The notes: a model not told the origin generated them from the sequence alone. DNA of 64,000 nt from an uncultured Clostridia bacterium (GCA_934120045.1 CAKOTF010000007.1:1-64000); one strand, 5' to 3'; positions 1-9,335 are shown, numbered from the stretch's first letter. Numbers and translations are program-made.

Positions 1-101
1 CTGTACAATACAGAGTTCATTCCCAAGTTGCCTAGTACCTAATCAAAAAATGTCCAATTTTTTGGGTTCAGTACAAACTATAGTCTTGTCCTTTTTTATT
101 A

Positions 102-1427
102 TTATCTTTCATCTCCATCTTGGTCTTGAGATATCGGTGTCTCTAAAGAAGCTTCTTCTTTTCTTTTACTTCTTGCATCTTTTAATGCTTGCTTATCTGC
201 TTGTTTATAAAGATCTTTTACTATATCATATTTTAAAGCATTTTTAAAATTATTTTTTGGTTGTGCCTCTGGTTGTTCTGCCTCTGGTTGTTCTGCCTCT
301 GGTTGTTCTGCCTCTGGTTGTTCTGCTTCTGGTAATGCTTTTTGCTTTCTTTTTTCATTCCACATTTTAAATCTTTTTACAAATTGATACCACTTTGGTT
401 TTTCTTCTTGTTCGCTTGCTTCTTGTTCTTCATCTTCTTGAGCTGGTTCTGAAGAATTTTCTGTTTCATGAGATTGTTCAGAATTACTATCTTGAGCTGG
501 TTCTGTTCTTGTAATTCTTGTTGGACTTTGATGTTGACCAGGCTCGGAACTTGTTTGTTCTGATGTACTTCTTCCAAGTGTTTCTAATGCTTTCTCATGT
601 TCTGCAATTGACTTTGTATATTTTTTAACTTGTCTATTTAATTGTGCTCTTCTATTATTTAAAGTTGCTGCTAAATCTATTTTTCCATTTTTATTTACTA
701 CAATTCCATTATCTAATAATTCTTTTAAATCTTCGTCTTTAAAATCTAATCCTCTAATTCCCATTAATAAATCTTTATTTTTAGTAATTTTAACTTCTAA
801 TTGTGAAATTTGTGTTGTTAAATCAGCTATTTTCTTAGTATCAATAGGATTAGCTTTTTTCAAATCATCTATTTGTTTTTTCAATTTATCAATTTCAAGT
901 GTTGAATTCATAATTCCTATTAAATAATTTTTTACAGATGGACTTTTATTAACAATTTCTTGTAATTTTTCAATTTTAGCTTTTTTATTTGATGCTACTT
1001 CTAGTTTTTTCTTTTCATCTTTTAATCGTCTTTCATATCTTTTTTCCATTACTTCTTCAATATGTTTTTTTAGTTCTGGATTTTCTTGCAATTCTTTTAA
1101 TTTATCATTAATTTGCTCTTGAATTCCCTTTAACTTATCTTGATATGATTTAATATCTTCTCTTATGTCTTCAACTTTTTCATTAAATCCTTTTATTTCT
1201 AACTCTACTTTTTTTATCTCTTCACTTTTGCTTTTTACTAATGCTTCATCTTTACTTCTTTTGGCTTGTTCAAGTTCTCCCTCAAGAATTTTTATATCAC
1301 CTTCTTTAGTTTTCTTATTACTTTCTATTGTTTCAATTTCTTCATTTGCTTTTTTTATTCTATTATTTATGTTATCTAATTTTCCTTTAAGCTTTAAATA
1401 TTCATCATTTAATTTTTTTAAATCCAT
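102..1427 (-). CDS. Lineage-specific coiled-coil protein with acidic repeat tail (unknown function)
   Basis: 441 aa, no family recognised. About residues 1-290 are almost continuous Lys/Glu/Leu-rich heptads predicting long coiled coils. Residues ~290-340 are a Ser/Glu/Gln-rich linker. A KWYQFVKRFKMWNEKRK basic stretch follows, then four tandem EAEQP pentapeptides (DNA repeat 271-330), then a charged C-terminus. No signal peptide or membrane segment is visible, so it is probably cytoplasmic. The ATG is preceded by a strong GGAAGGGG Shine-Dalgarno. It lies 22 nt after a 46-aa gene and is probably co-transcribed with it from the consensus promoter at 1631-1659. A structural or scaffold role is only a guess. 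Confidence 0.8.
   Translation of the reverse strand: MDLKKLNDEYLKLKGKLDNINNRIKKANEEIETIESNKKTKEGDIKILEGELEQAKRSKDEALVKSKSEEIKKVELEIKGFNEKVEDIREDIKSYQDKLKGIQEQINDKLKELQENPELKKHIEEVMEKRYERRLKDEKKKLEVASNKKAKIEKLQEIVNKSPSVKNYLIGIMNSTLEIDKLKKQIDDLKKANPIDTKKIADLTTQISQLEVKITKNKDLLMGIRGLDFKDEDLKELLDNGIVVNKNGKIDLAATLNNRRAQLNRQVKKYTKSIAEHEKALETLGRSTSEQTSSEPGQHQSPTRITRTEPAQDSNSEQSHETENSSEPAQEDEEQEASEQEEKPKWYQFVKRFKMWNEKRKQKALPEAEQPEAEQPEAEQPEAEQPEAQPKNNFKNALKYDIVKDLYKQADKQALKDARSKRKEEASLETPISQDQDGDER
271..330. repeat. Four in-frame tandem 15-bp repeats
   Basis: Unit GGTTGTTCTGCCTCT, four copies (the last with one T substitution), preceded by a degenerate partial copy at 259-270. It encodes EAEQP pentapeptides on the minus strand, inside the 441-aa coiled-coil gene. 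Perfect DNA identity between units suggests recent slippage expansion and probable copy-number variation between strains. Confidence 0.9.
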
Positions 1428-1449
1428 ATTTTAAAATCCCCTTCCTTTA

Positions 1450-1590
1450 TTAACAACTTAATATTTCATTGCAATTTTCTATTACCGCATCTGCTTCATT
1501 TAATAAATTTTCTGTTTCTAATTTTAAATCCACTATAGCATCAATATTTTGTAATAATTCTTCTGTTACCTTTAATTCATTATTTTCCAT
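1450..1590 (-). CDS. Small acidic protein, first gene of a two-gene operon (unknown)
   Basis: 46 aa, starting MENNELKVTEELL and ending EILSC, stop at 1450-1452. It is rich in Glu, Asn, Leu and Ile with heptad-like spacing, so it is probably a single amphipathic helix. Support for it being real: a strong GGAG 8 nt before the ATG, a perfect consensus promoter 40 nt upstream (1631-1659), and a 22-nt gap to the 441-aa coiled-coil gene. A small helical partner of that coiled-coil protein is a plausible inference. No homologue is recognised. Confidence 0.7.
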   Translation of the reverse strand: MENNELKVTEELLQNIDAIVDLKLETENLLNEADAVIENCNEILSC

Positions 1591-1630
1591 AGTATCACTT
1601 CTCCTTTTTATAAATATCTCTAACGTTTTA

Positions 1631-1659
1631 ATTATAACACCTCTTCAAAATTATGTCAA
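1631..1659 (-). promoter_or_regulatory. Consensus sigma-A promoter of the 46-aa/441-aa operon
   Basis: On the minus strand TTGACA (1659-1654), 17-nt spacer, TATAAT (1636-1631): a perfect match to both hexamers. It lies about 40 nt upstream of the 46-aa gene. High constitutive expression is expected. Confidence 0.85.
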
Positions 1660-1774
1660 GTTTGCATAAAAATGTTATTTAATAATATTGATTATAACAT
1701 ATATTTTTTAATTCATTATTGCAATTTCATTAAATTTATATTACAAAAATATTACACAAGTTTAATTATACACA

Positions 1775-1805
1775 AAAAGAACTATGAAAAACTCATAGTT
1801 CTTTT
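1775..1805 (-). terminator. Intrinsic terminator after tuf
   Basis: Perfect stem GAACTATGA/TCATAGTTC with a 5-nt loop, extended by A:U pairs and followed on the minus strand by a U-run. It ends the rpsL-rpsG-fusA-tuf unit. Confidence 0.9.
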
Positions 1806-1820
1806 ATATATATTCAAATA

Positions 1821-3023
1821 TTATTCGATTATATCAGCAACAACACCTGAACCAACTGTTCTACCACCTTCACGAATAGCGAATCTTAATCCTTTTTCGA
1901 TAGCGATAGGTGTAATTAATTCAATTGTCATTGATACGTTATCACCTGGCATAACCATTTCTGTTCCAGCAGGTAATTCGATAACACCTGTTACGTCTGT
2001 TGTTCTGAAATAGAATTGTGGTCTATATCCGTTGAAGAATGGTGTATGACGTCCACCTTCTTCTTTTGTTAGAACATATACTTCTGATGTGAATTTTGTA
2101 TGTGGATGTATTGTTCCTGGTTTACATAGTACTTGACCTCTTTCGATGTCTTTTCTATCAATACCTCTTAATAATGTTCCGATATTATCTCCAGCTTCAG
2201 CTTGGTCTAATAATTTTCTGAACATTTCAACACCTGTTACAACTGTTTTCTTTCTTTCTTGTGATAATCCTATGATTTCAACTTCGTCAGAAACTTTAAC
2301 TTCTCCTCTTTCTACTCTACCTGTAGCAACTGTACCACGTCCTGTGATTGTGAATACGTCTTCAACTGGCATTAAGAATGGTTGGTCTATTGGTCTTTGT
2401 GGTGTTGGGATATAGCTATCAACTGCATCCATTAATTCTTTCATTGGAGCATAAACTGGATCGTTAGGATCTGTTGATGTACTCTCTAATACTTTTAATG
2501 ATGATCCTTTAACAACTGGAATTTCGTCTCCTGGGAAACCATATTCTGTTAATAAGTCTCTAACTTCCATTTCAACTAATTCTAATAATTCTGGATCGTC
2601 TACCATATCACATTTATTTAAGTAAACAACGATGTATTTTACACCTACTTGTCTAGCTAATAAGATGTGTTCTCTTGTTTGTGGCATTGGTCCATCAGCT
2701 GCAGAAACAACTAATATTGCACCATCCATTTGTGCAGCACCTGTAATCATGTTTTTTACATAGTCAGCATGTCCTGGGCAGTCAACGTGAGCATAGTGTC
2801 TTGTATCTGTTTCATATTCAACGTGAGCTGTATTAATTGTGATTCCTCTTGCTTTTTCTTCTGGTGCTCCATCAATTTGATCATAAGCTTCGAATTTAGC
2901 TTGACCTTTTAATGATAAATATTTTGTAATAGCAGCTGTTGTTGTTGTTTTTCCATGGTCTACGTGTCCGATAGTACCGATGTTAACGTGTGGCTTTGTT
3001 CTTTCAAATTTTGCTTTTGCCAT
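1821..3023 (-). CDS. tuf: Elongation factor Tu
   Basis: 400 aa, full family length. EF-Tu is the GTPase that delivers aminoacyl-tRNA to the ribosomal A site. GTP-binding motifs are intact: GHVDHGKTT (G1, ~residues 19-27), DCPGHADY (G3, ~81-88) and NKCD (G4, ~136-139). Domains 2 and 3 follow and the protein ends at GSGVVADIIE. A GGAGG lies 8 nt before the ATG. It is the last gene of the str-type ribosomal cluster, 144 nt after fusA, and is closed by a strong terminator. A hairpin at 3092-3130 separates it from fusA. Confidence 0.98.
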   Translation of the reverse strand: MAKAKFERTKPHVNIGTIGHVDHGKTTTTAAITKYLSLKGQAKFEAYDQIDGAPEEKARGITINTAHVEYETDTRHYAHVDCPGHADYVKNMITGAAQMDGAILVVSAADGPMPQTREHILLARQVGVKYIVVYLNKCDMVDDPELLELVEMEVRDLLTEYGFPGDEIPVVKGSSLKVLESTSTDPNDPVYAPMKELMDAVDSYIPTPQRPIDQPFLMPVEDVFTITGRGTVATGRVERGEVKVSDEVEIIGLSQERKKTVVTGVEMFRKLLDQAEAGDNIGTLLRGIDRKDIERGQVLCKPGTIHPHTKFTSEVYVLTKEEGGRHTPFFNGYRPQFYFRTTDVTGVIELPAGTEMVMPGDNVSMTIELITPIAIEKGLRFAIREGGRTVGSGVVADIIE

Positions 3024-3091
3024 TTTTTATTCCTCCTTATTTTTTTGAGATTTCTCTCTATATTTTAAATTTAATAACGTATTTTATTTTG

Positions 3092-3130
3092 CACTTGCAT
3101 TTTATAACATTTCAGCCTAAAATGCAAGTG
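3092..3130. other. 12-bp perfect hairpin between fusA and tuf
   Basis: CACTTGCATTTT (3092-3103) pairs perfectly with AAAATGCAAGTG (3119-3130) around a 15-nt loop. The T-run follows on the plus strand (3131-3135), not on the minus strand where fusA and tuf are read. In the sense transcript it is therefore more likely an RNA processing or stabilising hairpin; it would terminate antisense transcription. Confidence 0.6.
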
Positions 3131-3167
3131 TTTTTATAAAATTCACATATTTCTTTATTTTAGTGTA

Positions 3168-5252
3168 TTAGTTTTCTTTTTTAGCTCTTGAAGCTACGAT
3201 TGCTTCTAATACTGATTTTGGAACTTCTTCATAATGAGATGGTTCCATAGAGTATGTTCCTCTACCTTGTGTTTTTGAACGTAAGTCTGTAGCATAACCA
3301 AACATTTCTGATAATGGTATGAATGCTTTTATTTCTTGCATTCCATCATTTGCTTCCATTCCTTCCATTCTACCACGTCTTGAGTTTACATCTCCAATAA
3401 CATCTCCCATGTATTCTTCTGGAACTGTTATTTCTACTTTCATTATTGGCTCTAATAGAACTGACTTAGCTTGTTTACATCCTTCTTTGAATGCCATTGA
3501 TGCAGCTATTTTGAATGCCATTTCTGAAGAGTCAACTTCATGGTATGATCCATCTACTAATGATGCTTTGAAATCGATTACTGGATATCCAGCTAAAATT
3601 CCTGTTTCAGCAGCTTCTCTTAAACCTTGTTCAATTGGTTTAATATATTCTTTTGGAACTGCTCCACCAACAATTTTACTTTCGAATTCAACACCTTTAC
3701 CTGGCTCTAATGGTTCCATTTCAAACCATACGTCTCCGTATTGTCCTTTACCACCAGATTGACGGATAAATTTTCCTTGAACTTTAACTTTATTTCTTAT
3801 TGTTTCTTTGTAAGCAACTTGTGGTTTACCTACATTACATTCTACATGGAATTCTCTCTTTAATCTATCAACAATGATATCTAAGTGTAATTCACCCATA
3901 CCTGCGATAATTGTTTGACCTGTTTCTTGATTTGTATAAGCTTTAAATGTTGGATCTTCTTCAGCTAATTTTGCTAAAGCTATTCCCATTTTTTCTTGAG
4001 CTGCTTTATCTTTTGGCTCAATTGCTATATCAATAACTGGTTCTGGGAATTCCATTGATTCTAGAATTATTGGATGTTCTGGATCACATAATGTGTTTCC
4101 TGTTGTAACATCTTTTAATCCTACTGCAGCTGCTATATCACCAGCATATACTTTTTCAATATCTTCTCTGTGATTTGAGTGCATTTGTAGAATTCTTCCG
4201 ATTCTTTCTTTTTTATCTTTGCTTGAATTTAAAACTGTAGATCCTGTTTCTAATGTTCCTGAATATACTCTAAAGAAACATAATTTTCCTACGAATGGAT
4301 CTGTTGCAATTTTAAATGCTAATGCAGCAAATGGTTCTGAATCAGATGTCTTAGCTTCTGTTTCAACACCATCTAATGTTGTTCCTTTAATGTGAGGTAT
4401 ATCTAATGGTGATGGCATATAGTCAACTATTGCATTTAATAATTCTTGTACACCTTTGTTTTTGTATGAAGAACCACATGTTACTGGAACAATTTGGTTT
4501 GCTATTGTTCCTTTTCTTAATGCTTTTTTGATTTCTTCTTCAGATGGTTCTTTTCCGTCCAAATAATTCATCATTAATTCTTCATCTTGTTCACATGCAG
4601 CTTCTACCATTGTTGTTCTCCATTTTTTAGCTTCTTCTAACATATCTTCTGGAATATCTGTTTCTTCAATTTCTTTTCCTAAATCATCTTTATGGATGAA
4701 TGCTCTCATTTTAATTAAATCAACAATTCCTTTGAAGTTATCTTCAGCTCCTATTGGTAATTGAACTGGTACTGGATTTGCATGTAATCTATTTTTTAAT
4801 TGTTCAACGCAAAGCATAAAGTTTGCTCCAACGATGTCCATTTTATTTACATATACCATTCTTGGAACTTGGTATTTATCAGCTTGTCTCCAAACTGTTT
4901 CTGTTTGTGGTTGAACTCCACCTTTTGCTGCTAATACTGTAACTGCACCATCAAGTACTCTTAGAGATCTTTGTACTTCTACTGTAAAGTCAACGTGACC
5001 TGGAGTATCAATTATATTGATTCTGTTATTTTTCCAGAAACATGTTGTTGCAGCAGATGTTATTGTTATACCTCTTTCTTGTTCTTGTTCCATCCAGTCC
5101 ATTGTTGCAGCACCCTCGTGAACTTCTCCTATTTTATGTGTTTTTCCTGTATAGAATAATATTCTCTCTGTTGTTGTTGTTTTACCAGCATCAATATGAG
5201 CCATTATTCCTATATTTCTAGTTCTTTCTAGTGGGTATGCTCTTCCTGCCAT
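3168..5252 (-). CDS. fusA: Elongation factor G
   Basis: 694 aa, full-length translocation GTPase. EF-G catalyses tRNA-mRNA translocation and, with RRF, ribosome recycling. G1 AHIDAGKTTT (~residues 18-27), G3 DTPGHVDF and G4 NKMD are present, followed by domains II-V. GQYGDVWFEMEP belongs to domain IV, which also carries the GGAVPKEYI segment. AAGGAGGG precedes the ATG. It lies between rpsG (70-nt gap) and tuf in the classical order. Nothing suggests the EF-G2 or tetracycline-resistance branches. Confidence 0.98.
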   Translation of the reverse strand: MAGRAYPLERTRNIGIMAHIDAGKTTTTERILFYTGKTHKIGEVHEGAATMDWMEQEQERGITITSAATTCFWKNNRINIIDTPGHVDFTVEVQRSLRVLDGAVTVLAAKGGVQPQTETVWRQADKYQVPRMVYVNKMDIVGANFMLCVEQLKNRLHANPVPVQLPIGAEDNFKGIVDLIKMRAFIHKDDLGKEIEETDIPEDMLEEAKKWRTTMVEAACEQDEELMMNYLDGKEPSEEEIKKALRKGTIANQIVPVTCGSSYKNKGVQELLNAIVDYMPSPLDIPHIKGTTLDGVETEAKTSDSEPFAALAFKIATDPFVGKLCFFRVYSGTLETGSTVLNSSKDKKERIGRILQMHSNHREDIEKVYAGDIAAAVGLKDVTTGNTLCDPEHPIILESMEFPEPVIDIAIEPKDKAAQEKMGIALAKLAEEDPTFKAYTNQETGQTIIAGMGELHLDIIVDRLKREFHVECNVGKPQVAYKETIRNKVKVQGKFIRQSGGKGQYGDVWFEMEPLEPGKGVEFESKIVGGAVPKEYIKPIEQGLREAAETGILAGYPVIDFKASLVDGSYHEVDSSEMAFKIAASMAFKEGCKQAKSVLLEPIMKVEITVPEEYMGDVIGDVNSRRGRMEGMEANDGMQEIKAFIPLSEMFGYATDLRSKTQGRGTYSMEPSHYEEVPKSVLEAIVASRAKKEN

Positions 5253-5321
5253 GTAATTATTCCCTCCTTTTTTTCATTTTATGATTGAAATAATTGTTAC
5301 ACTTTTTTCTCAATCTAAATT

Positions 5322-5792
5322 TTACCATTTATAATGTGCAAATGCTTTATTAGCTTCTGCCATTCTATGTGTATCTTCTTTCTTCTTGAATGCTCCACCG
5401 TTTCCATTAACAGCGTCCATGATTTCACCAGCTAATTTCTCAGCCATTGTTTTTTCATGTCTTGTTCTAGCATATGTTACTAACCATCTTAAACCTAATG
5501 TTTGTCTTCTTTCAGGTCTAATTTCTAATGGTACTTGGTATGTTGCTCCACCAACTCTTCTTGCTTTTACTTCAAGAACTGGCATGATGTTTTCTAATGC
5601 TGCTTCAAATACTTCTAATGGATTTTTTCCTTCTTTTTCTTTTATTATATCAAAAGCATCATAAACTATTCCTTGAGCAACTGATTTTTTACCATCTAAC
5701 ATTATGTTGTTAATTAATTTTGTAACAACTTTGCTATTGTATATTGGATCTGGTAATACATCTCTTTTTGCTATAAATCCTCTTCTTGGCAC
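5322..5792 (-). CDS. rpsG: 30S ribosomal protein S7
   Basis: 156 aa, normal length. Primary 16S rRNA-binding protein that nucleates assembly of the 30S head. The N-terminal MPRRGFIAKRDVLPDPIY and the GGATYQVPLEIRPERR motif are diagnostic. The start is GTG, with GGAG placed 9 nt upstream. It lies between rpsL and fusA as in nearly all bacteria; the 176-nt gap back to rpsL is longer than usual. Confidence 0.98.
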   Translation of the reverse strand: MPRRGFIAKRDVLPDPIYNSKVVTKLINNIMLDGKKSVAQGIVYDAFDIIKEKEGKNPLEVFEAALENIMPVLEVKARRVGGATYQVPLEIRPERRQTLGLRWLVTYARTRHEKTMAEKLAGEIMDAVNGNGGAFKKKEDTHRMAEANKAFAHYKW

Positions 5793-5968
5793 TATTCTTC
5801 ACTCCTTTTCTTTCTGAGATTTGCTCTCTTATTGATGATATCTATAAGATATCTAAGTTACTCTGAAAATCTATTGATTCTCCGTTTAGTGCTACATTAT
5901 CTATTCTAAATTTAAGTACCTTAATTTAGTAAGATGTGCATGCACTATAAAATAAATCCTTTATCGAT

Positions 5969-6382
5969 TTATTTCTTTGGGCGTTTTGCTCCATATTTTG
6001 AACGTCCTTGCATTCTGTCTTTTACACCTGCAGTATCTAATGTTCCTCTTATAATATGGTATCTAACACCTGGAAGGTCTTTTACTCTTCCTCCTCTGAT
6101 TAGAACAACACTATGTTCTTGTAAGTTATGTCCTATTCCTGGGATATATGATGTTACTTCATAACCATTTGAAAGTCTAACTCTGGCAACTTTTCTTAAA
6201 GCTGAGTTTGGCTTCTTTGGTGTTACTGTTTTTACAACTGTACATACACCTCTTTTTTGTGGTGCTTTATTGTTTGTTAATGTTTTGTTTTTTGAATTCC
6301 ATCCATGTTGTAAAGCTGGTGCTGTTGATTTTGCCTTTGTTGATTTTCTTCCTTTTCTTACTAATTGATTAATTGTTGGCAC
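5969..6382 (-). CDS. rpsL: 30S ribosomal protein S12
   Basis: 137 aa, of the longer Bacillota type. Decoding-centre protein of the 30S subunit. The diagnostic TPKKPNSALRKVARVRL segment is present with the wild-type Lys at the streptomycin-resistance position; the PGVRYHIIRG motif follows. The start is GTG with GAGGTG 8 nt upstream. It heads the rpsL-rpsG-fusA-tuf block. Unlike the common arrangement it is not directly downstream of rpoC, which ends about 6.3 kb away. Confidence 0.98.
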   Translation of the reverse strand: MPTINQLVRKGRKSTKAKSTAPALQHGWNSKNKTLTNNKAPQKRGVCTVVKTVTPKKPNSALRKVARVRLSNGYEVTSYIPGIGHNLQEHSVVLIRGGRVKDLPGVRYHIIRGTLDTAGVKDRMQGRSKYGAKRPKK

Positions 6383-6428
6383 TTAAATTTCACCTCTTTC
6401 CCTAATTTTATTTAATTCTAAAAATTAA

Positions 6429-6474
6429 ATTAACCGCAAACAAATTATTAAAAATAATTCGCATTGCGGTTAAT
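6429..6474. terminator. Hairpin between the 434-aa gene and rpsL
   Basis: 11-bp perfect stem ATTAACCGCAA (6429-6439)/TTGCGGTTAAT (6464-6474), with a second AATTATT/AATAATT hairpin inside the loop. It lies about 90 nt upstream of rpsL and about 50 nt beyond the stop of the 434-aa gene (the minus transcript reads from high to low coordinates, so that gene ends at 6527 and this comes next). It could terminate that gene or act in the rpsL leader. The U-run on the minus strand is weak. Confidence 0.55.
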
Positions 6475-6526
6475 ATTTTATCATTTTTTTCCTGTTATGT
6501 CAATGTTTTTATATTAAAATTATTAA

Positions 6527-7831
6527 TTATTCCTTATTTCCTTCAGGCAATATATTTGCACTACTAATATTAAATATTTTTTTCATAAAACATTTTATTT
6601 TTTCAGTCATTGTTACATTTCCAATTATATCTACTAATGCATTTTGAGTTGAATTTTTTACTATTTTTTGTAAAGTTTTTATTTCTTTTTTACTTATTTT
6701 TGCTTCATTTATATATGATAAATTATATGTTATTGCTGGCAAAATATCTGAATCATATTCATCTATCTTAGAAAAAGACATAACATAATTATATACTAAA
6801 TTTTGAGAGTCAACATCATATTGAACTGCAAATCTATCTAAAATTTCACATACAATTGGATCCATTTTTTTTACTACTACATTTCTAAAATTTCTATAAG
6901 TATTTGCTGAAAATTCTATTAATTCTCTTTTCCATGTTTCTCTTTCAAATTTTTCTTTTTCTAATAATTTTTCTTTAACTGGATATATTTTCATCGTTTT
7001 TTTATTACTTAACTCTGCTTTATATACCAATTCATTATCTTCAATTTTTACTACTATATTTTCTATTGAAACTGGTTCTTCTTCATGATTTTCGTTTTCA
7101 ATTATTTCTTCATTATTATTTTCGAATGTTATTATTTCTTGCTCTTTTGCAAAATGTTTCTCTAATATTCTTGTTATTTCATTTATATTATTATAATAAT
7201 CTGTTAATGTTGGATCAACAGCAATTTCTTCAATAGGTTTTAGTTCTTCATTTATTAATTGAACTTGCTCTTTTTCTTCTTTATTTTCAATTTCTTGTTT
7301 TTCTATTATTTCATTTATTTGTTCAGATTGTTCTTGACTATCTTCTGTTTCTGTAATTGAAAATAAATTAATTACATCAACAATTTGATTATGTTTGATC
7401 AATCTTTTTGCAAACATAATTCTAGCCATACTTTGTCCTATTTCATTTATGTTATCTGTTAATTCATAAATTTCCTCTGGGTCAAGATTGTCTCTATTTT
7501 CTTCTATTTGTTCACTAATAATTCTACTTTTTCTTACACTTTCAGCAATCAAATTATCTATTTCTATAAATGCTTGTTCTCTAACTCTTAAAAGTTTAGA
7601 ATTTATTTGATTTTGAAACCATTGGCTTTGGTTTCCTAAATCTGATATTTGTTTTCCTAAGCAATTTACTTCTGACCAGATTTCTTCATCATTTTTTATT
7701 TTATTTTGTGCTTTTTTTGTATTTCTTTCTTTTGCTAATTCATTTCTTTTATTTTCTATATCTCTTATCTGAGCATTTAAAACTGCTTTTTCATTAACAA
7801 ATATATCTAATTCATTAATTAATTCTTCCAT
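6527..7831 (-). CDS. Glutamate-rich coiled-coil protein (unknown)
   Basis: 434 aa, no family recognised. Residues ~1-150 are heptad-rich coiled coil. Residues ~160-265 are a Glu/Ile/Asn-rich low-complexity linker. Residues ~265-434 look globular and include a WKRELIEFSANTYRNFRNV segment and a LVYNYVMSF helix. No signal peptide or transmembrane segment is seen. The Shine-Dalgarno is weak (AGGTT before the ATG), but a clear promoter lies at 7913-7941. It resembles the 441-aa protein in style (coiled coil plus acidic linker), though no direct sequence match was seen. It sits within the split str region. Confidence 0.75.
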   Translation of the reverse strand: MEELINELDIFVNEKAVLNAQIRDIENKRNELAKERNTKKAQNKIKNDEEIWSEVNCLGKQISDLGNQSQWFQNQINSKLLRVREQAFIEIDNLIAESVRKSRIISEQIEENRDNLDPEEIYELTDNINEIGQSMARIMFAKRLIKHNQIVDVINLFSITETEDSQEQSEQINEIIEKQEIENKEEKEQVQLINEELKPIEEIAVDPTLTDYYNNINEITRILEKHFAKEQEIITFENNNEEIIENENHEEEPVSIENIVVKIEDNELVYKAELSNKKTMKIYPVKEKLLEKEKFERETWKRELIEFSANTYRNFRNVVVKKMDPIVCEILDRFAVQYDVDSQNLVYNYVMSFSKIDEYDSDILPAITYNLSYINEAKISKKEIKTLQKIVKNSTQNALVDIIGNVTMTEKIKCFMKKIFNISSANILPEGNKE

Positions 7832-7912
7832 CTTTTTTAACCTGTTATATTAAGTTGATTGCTTCTTAATATGTTCCTTTCTTTTGTTATTTCCGAATAT
7901 TATTCAGTTGTT

Positions 7913-7941
7913 ATTCTATCATATGACTTTATTTCTTGCAA
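7913..7941 (-). promoter_or_regulatory. Sigma-A promoter of the 434-aa gene
   Basis: TTGCAA (7941-7936), 17-nt spacer, TAGAAT (7918-7913) on the minus strand. This lies 82 nt upstream of the start codon and just beyond the end of trmFO. Confidence 0.7.
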
Positions 7942-7982
7942 GAGTTTTTTGTCATTTTTTTTAATATTTTATCATTTTTTGT

Positions 7983-9335
7983 TTAATATATTTTTAAGTT
8001 CTCAATTGCCCTATCTGCCAACATTCCATACTTTATTTTTTTATCTTTTATTCTCTTTGGAAGTTCTGGAACAATCCCAAAATTTGCATTCATTGGTTGA
8101 AATTTGTCATTTGCTGTTGAAATATATTTTGCCAATGCTCCTATCATTGTTAAATTTGAAAATTCAATTTTGCTTTCATTTTTTATTTGCGCAACTGAAT
8201 TTAATGCTGACACCATTCCTGATGAAATTGATTCAACATAACCTTCAACACCAGAAATTTGTCCTGCAAAATAAATATTTTTATTATCTTTGAAGTTATA
8301 TGTGTTATCTAATAATTTCGTTGAATTTATATATGTATTTCTATGCATGACTCCATATTTTACAAATTCAGCATTTTGTAGTCCAGGAATCATTCCAAAT
8401 ACTCTTTTTTGTTCTCCATATTTTAAATTTGTTTGAAATCCAACTATATTATAAATTGTTCCTAATTCATTATCTTGTCTCAATTGAATTACTGCATATG
8501 GTCTTTTTCCTGTTCTTGGGTCATCAAATCCAACTGGTTTTAATGGTCCATATCTTAATGTATCTTTTCCTCTTTTGGCCATTACTTCTACTGGCATACA
8601 ACCTTCAAATATCTCTCTTTTTTCAAATTCATGTAATGTTATAACTTCAGCATTTATTAATTCTTCTACAAATTTTTCATATTCATCTTTATTCATTGGT
8701 AAATTTATATAACTTGCTTCTTGTTTGTGTAATCTTTCTTTCCAATCATCTATTGTTTCATCTTTTCCTTTTTCTTGTTCATATCTATTACCAAAAAAAG
8801 CAATATTAAAATCGATGCTTTCTTTTGTAACAATTGGTGCAGCTGCATCATAAAAATGTAATTTATCTTCTCCAGTTATTTTAGAGATTTCTTTTGATAA
8901 TCCTTCTGATGTTAATGGTCCTGTTGCAATTATTACAATTCCTTTTTCTGCAATTCTTTCTATTTCTGTTACTTCTTGATGAATTATTTCTATTAATGGA
9001 TTTTTTTCTAATTCTTCTGTTACCTTTTGTGAAAACAATTCTCTATCTACTGCTAATGCTTGTCCTGCTGGTATTTGTGTTTCATCTGCTATTCTTATTA
9101 GCAATGAGTCTAGTTTTCTTAATTCTTCTTTTAGCAATCCACATGCATTCGTATGTAAATTAGATTTGAACGAGTTGCTACATACTATCTCAGCCAAATT
9201 TTTATTACTATGTGCTTCAGTAAATTTATCAGGTTTCATCTCATATAATTTTACTTTTATCCCTCTTTTTGCTATTTGATATGCTGCTTCACTTCCAGCT
9301 AATCCTCCACCTATTATTGTTATATAATCTACCAT
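7983..9335 (-). CDS. trmFO: Methylenetetrahydrofolate-tRNA-(uracil-54-C5)-methyltransferase (FAD-dependent)
   Basis: 450 aa. TrmFO makes the T-loop ribothymidine (m5U54) using 5,10-methylene-THF as carbon donor and FADH2 as reductant. Evidence: the N-terminal FAD dinucleotide motif GGGLAGSEAA (~residues 9-18), the family signature SNKNLAEIVCSNSFKSN, and the GCMPVEVMAKRG and NIYFAGQISGVEGY segments. AAGGAAGG precedes the ATG. It follows the clpE-like gene, but a terminator at 9357-9390 separates them. In many Bacillota it sits near topA or codY instead, so this location is unusual. Confidence 0.96.
   Translation of the reverse strand: MVDYITIIGGGLAGSEAAYQIAKRGIKVKLYEMKPDKFTEAHSNKNLAEIVCSNSFKSNLHTNACGLLKEELRKLDSLLIRIADETQIPAGQALAVDRELFSQKVTEELEKNPLIEIIHQEVTEIERIAEKGIVIIATGPLTSEGLSKEISKITGEDKLHFYDAAAPIVTKESIDFNIAFFGNRYEQEKGKDETIDDWKERLHKQEASYINLPMNKDEYEKFVEELINAEVITLHEFEKREIFEGCMPVEVMAKRGKDTLRYGPLKPVGFDDPRTGKRPYAVIQLRQDNELGTIYNIVGFQTNLKYGEQKRVFGMIPGLQNAEFVKYGVMHRNTYINSTKLLDNTYNFKDNKNIYFAGQISGVEGYVESISSGMVSALNSVAQIKNESKIEFSNLTMIGALAKYISTANDKFQPMNANFGIVPELPKRIKDKKIKYGMLADRAIENLKIY

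Noticed and set aside
1..101. A feature in the left edge
   Set aside because: The first 100 bases show only AT-rich sequence after the end of the 441-aa gene; a short plus-strand frame from 50 is antisense to that gene and lacks a Shine-Dalgarno.
271..330. Tandem repeats as a CRISPR array
   Set aside because: The 15-bp units are contiguous without spacers, in frame inside a coding sequence, and encode EAEQP.
2146..2415. Plus-strand frames opposite tuf, fusA, rpoB and rpoC as genes
   Set aside because: They lie antisense to highly conserved genes, have no Shine-Dalgarno, and their low-complexity Leu/Ser/Thr products are typical shadow frames.
3092..3130. Terminator between fusA and tuf
   Set aside because: The T-run lies on the plus-strand side, so in the sense (minus) transcript the hairpin lacks a U-tract; tuf is probably still co-transcribed.
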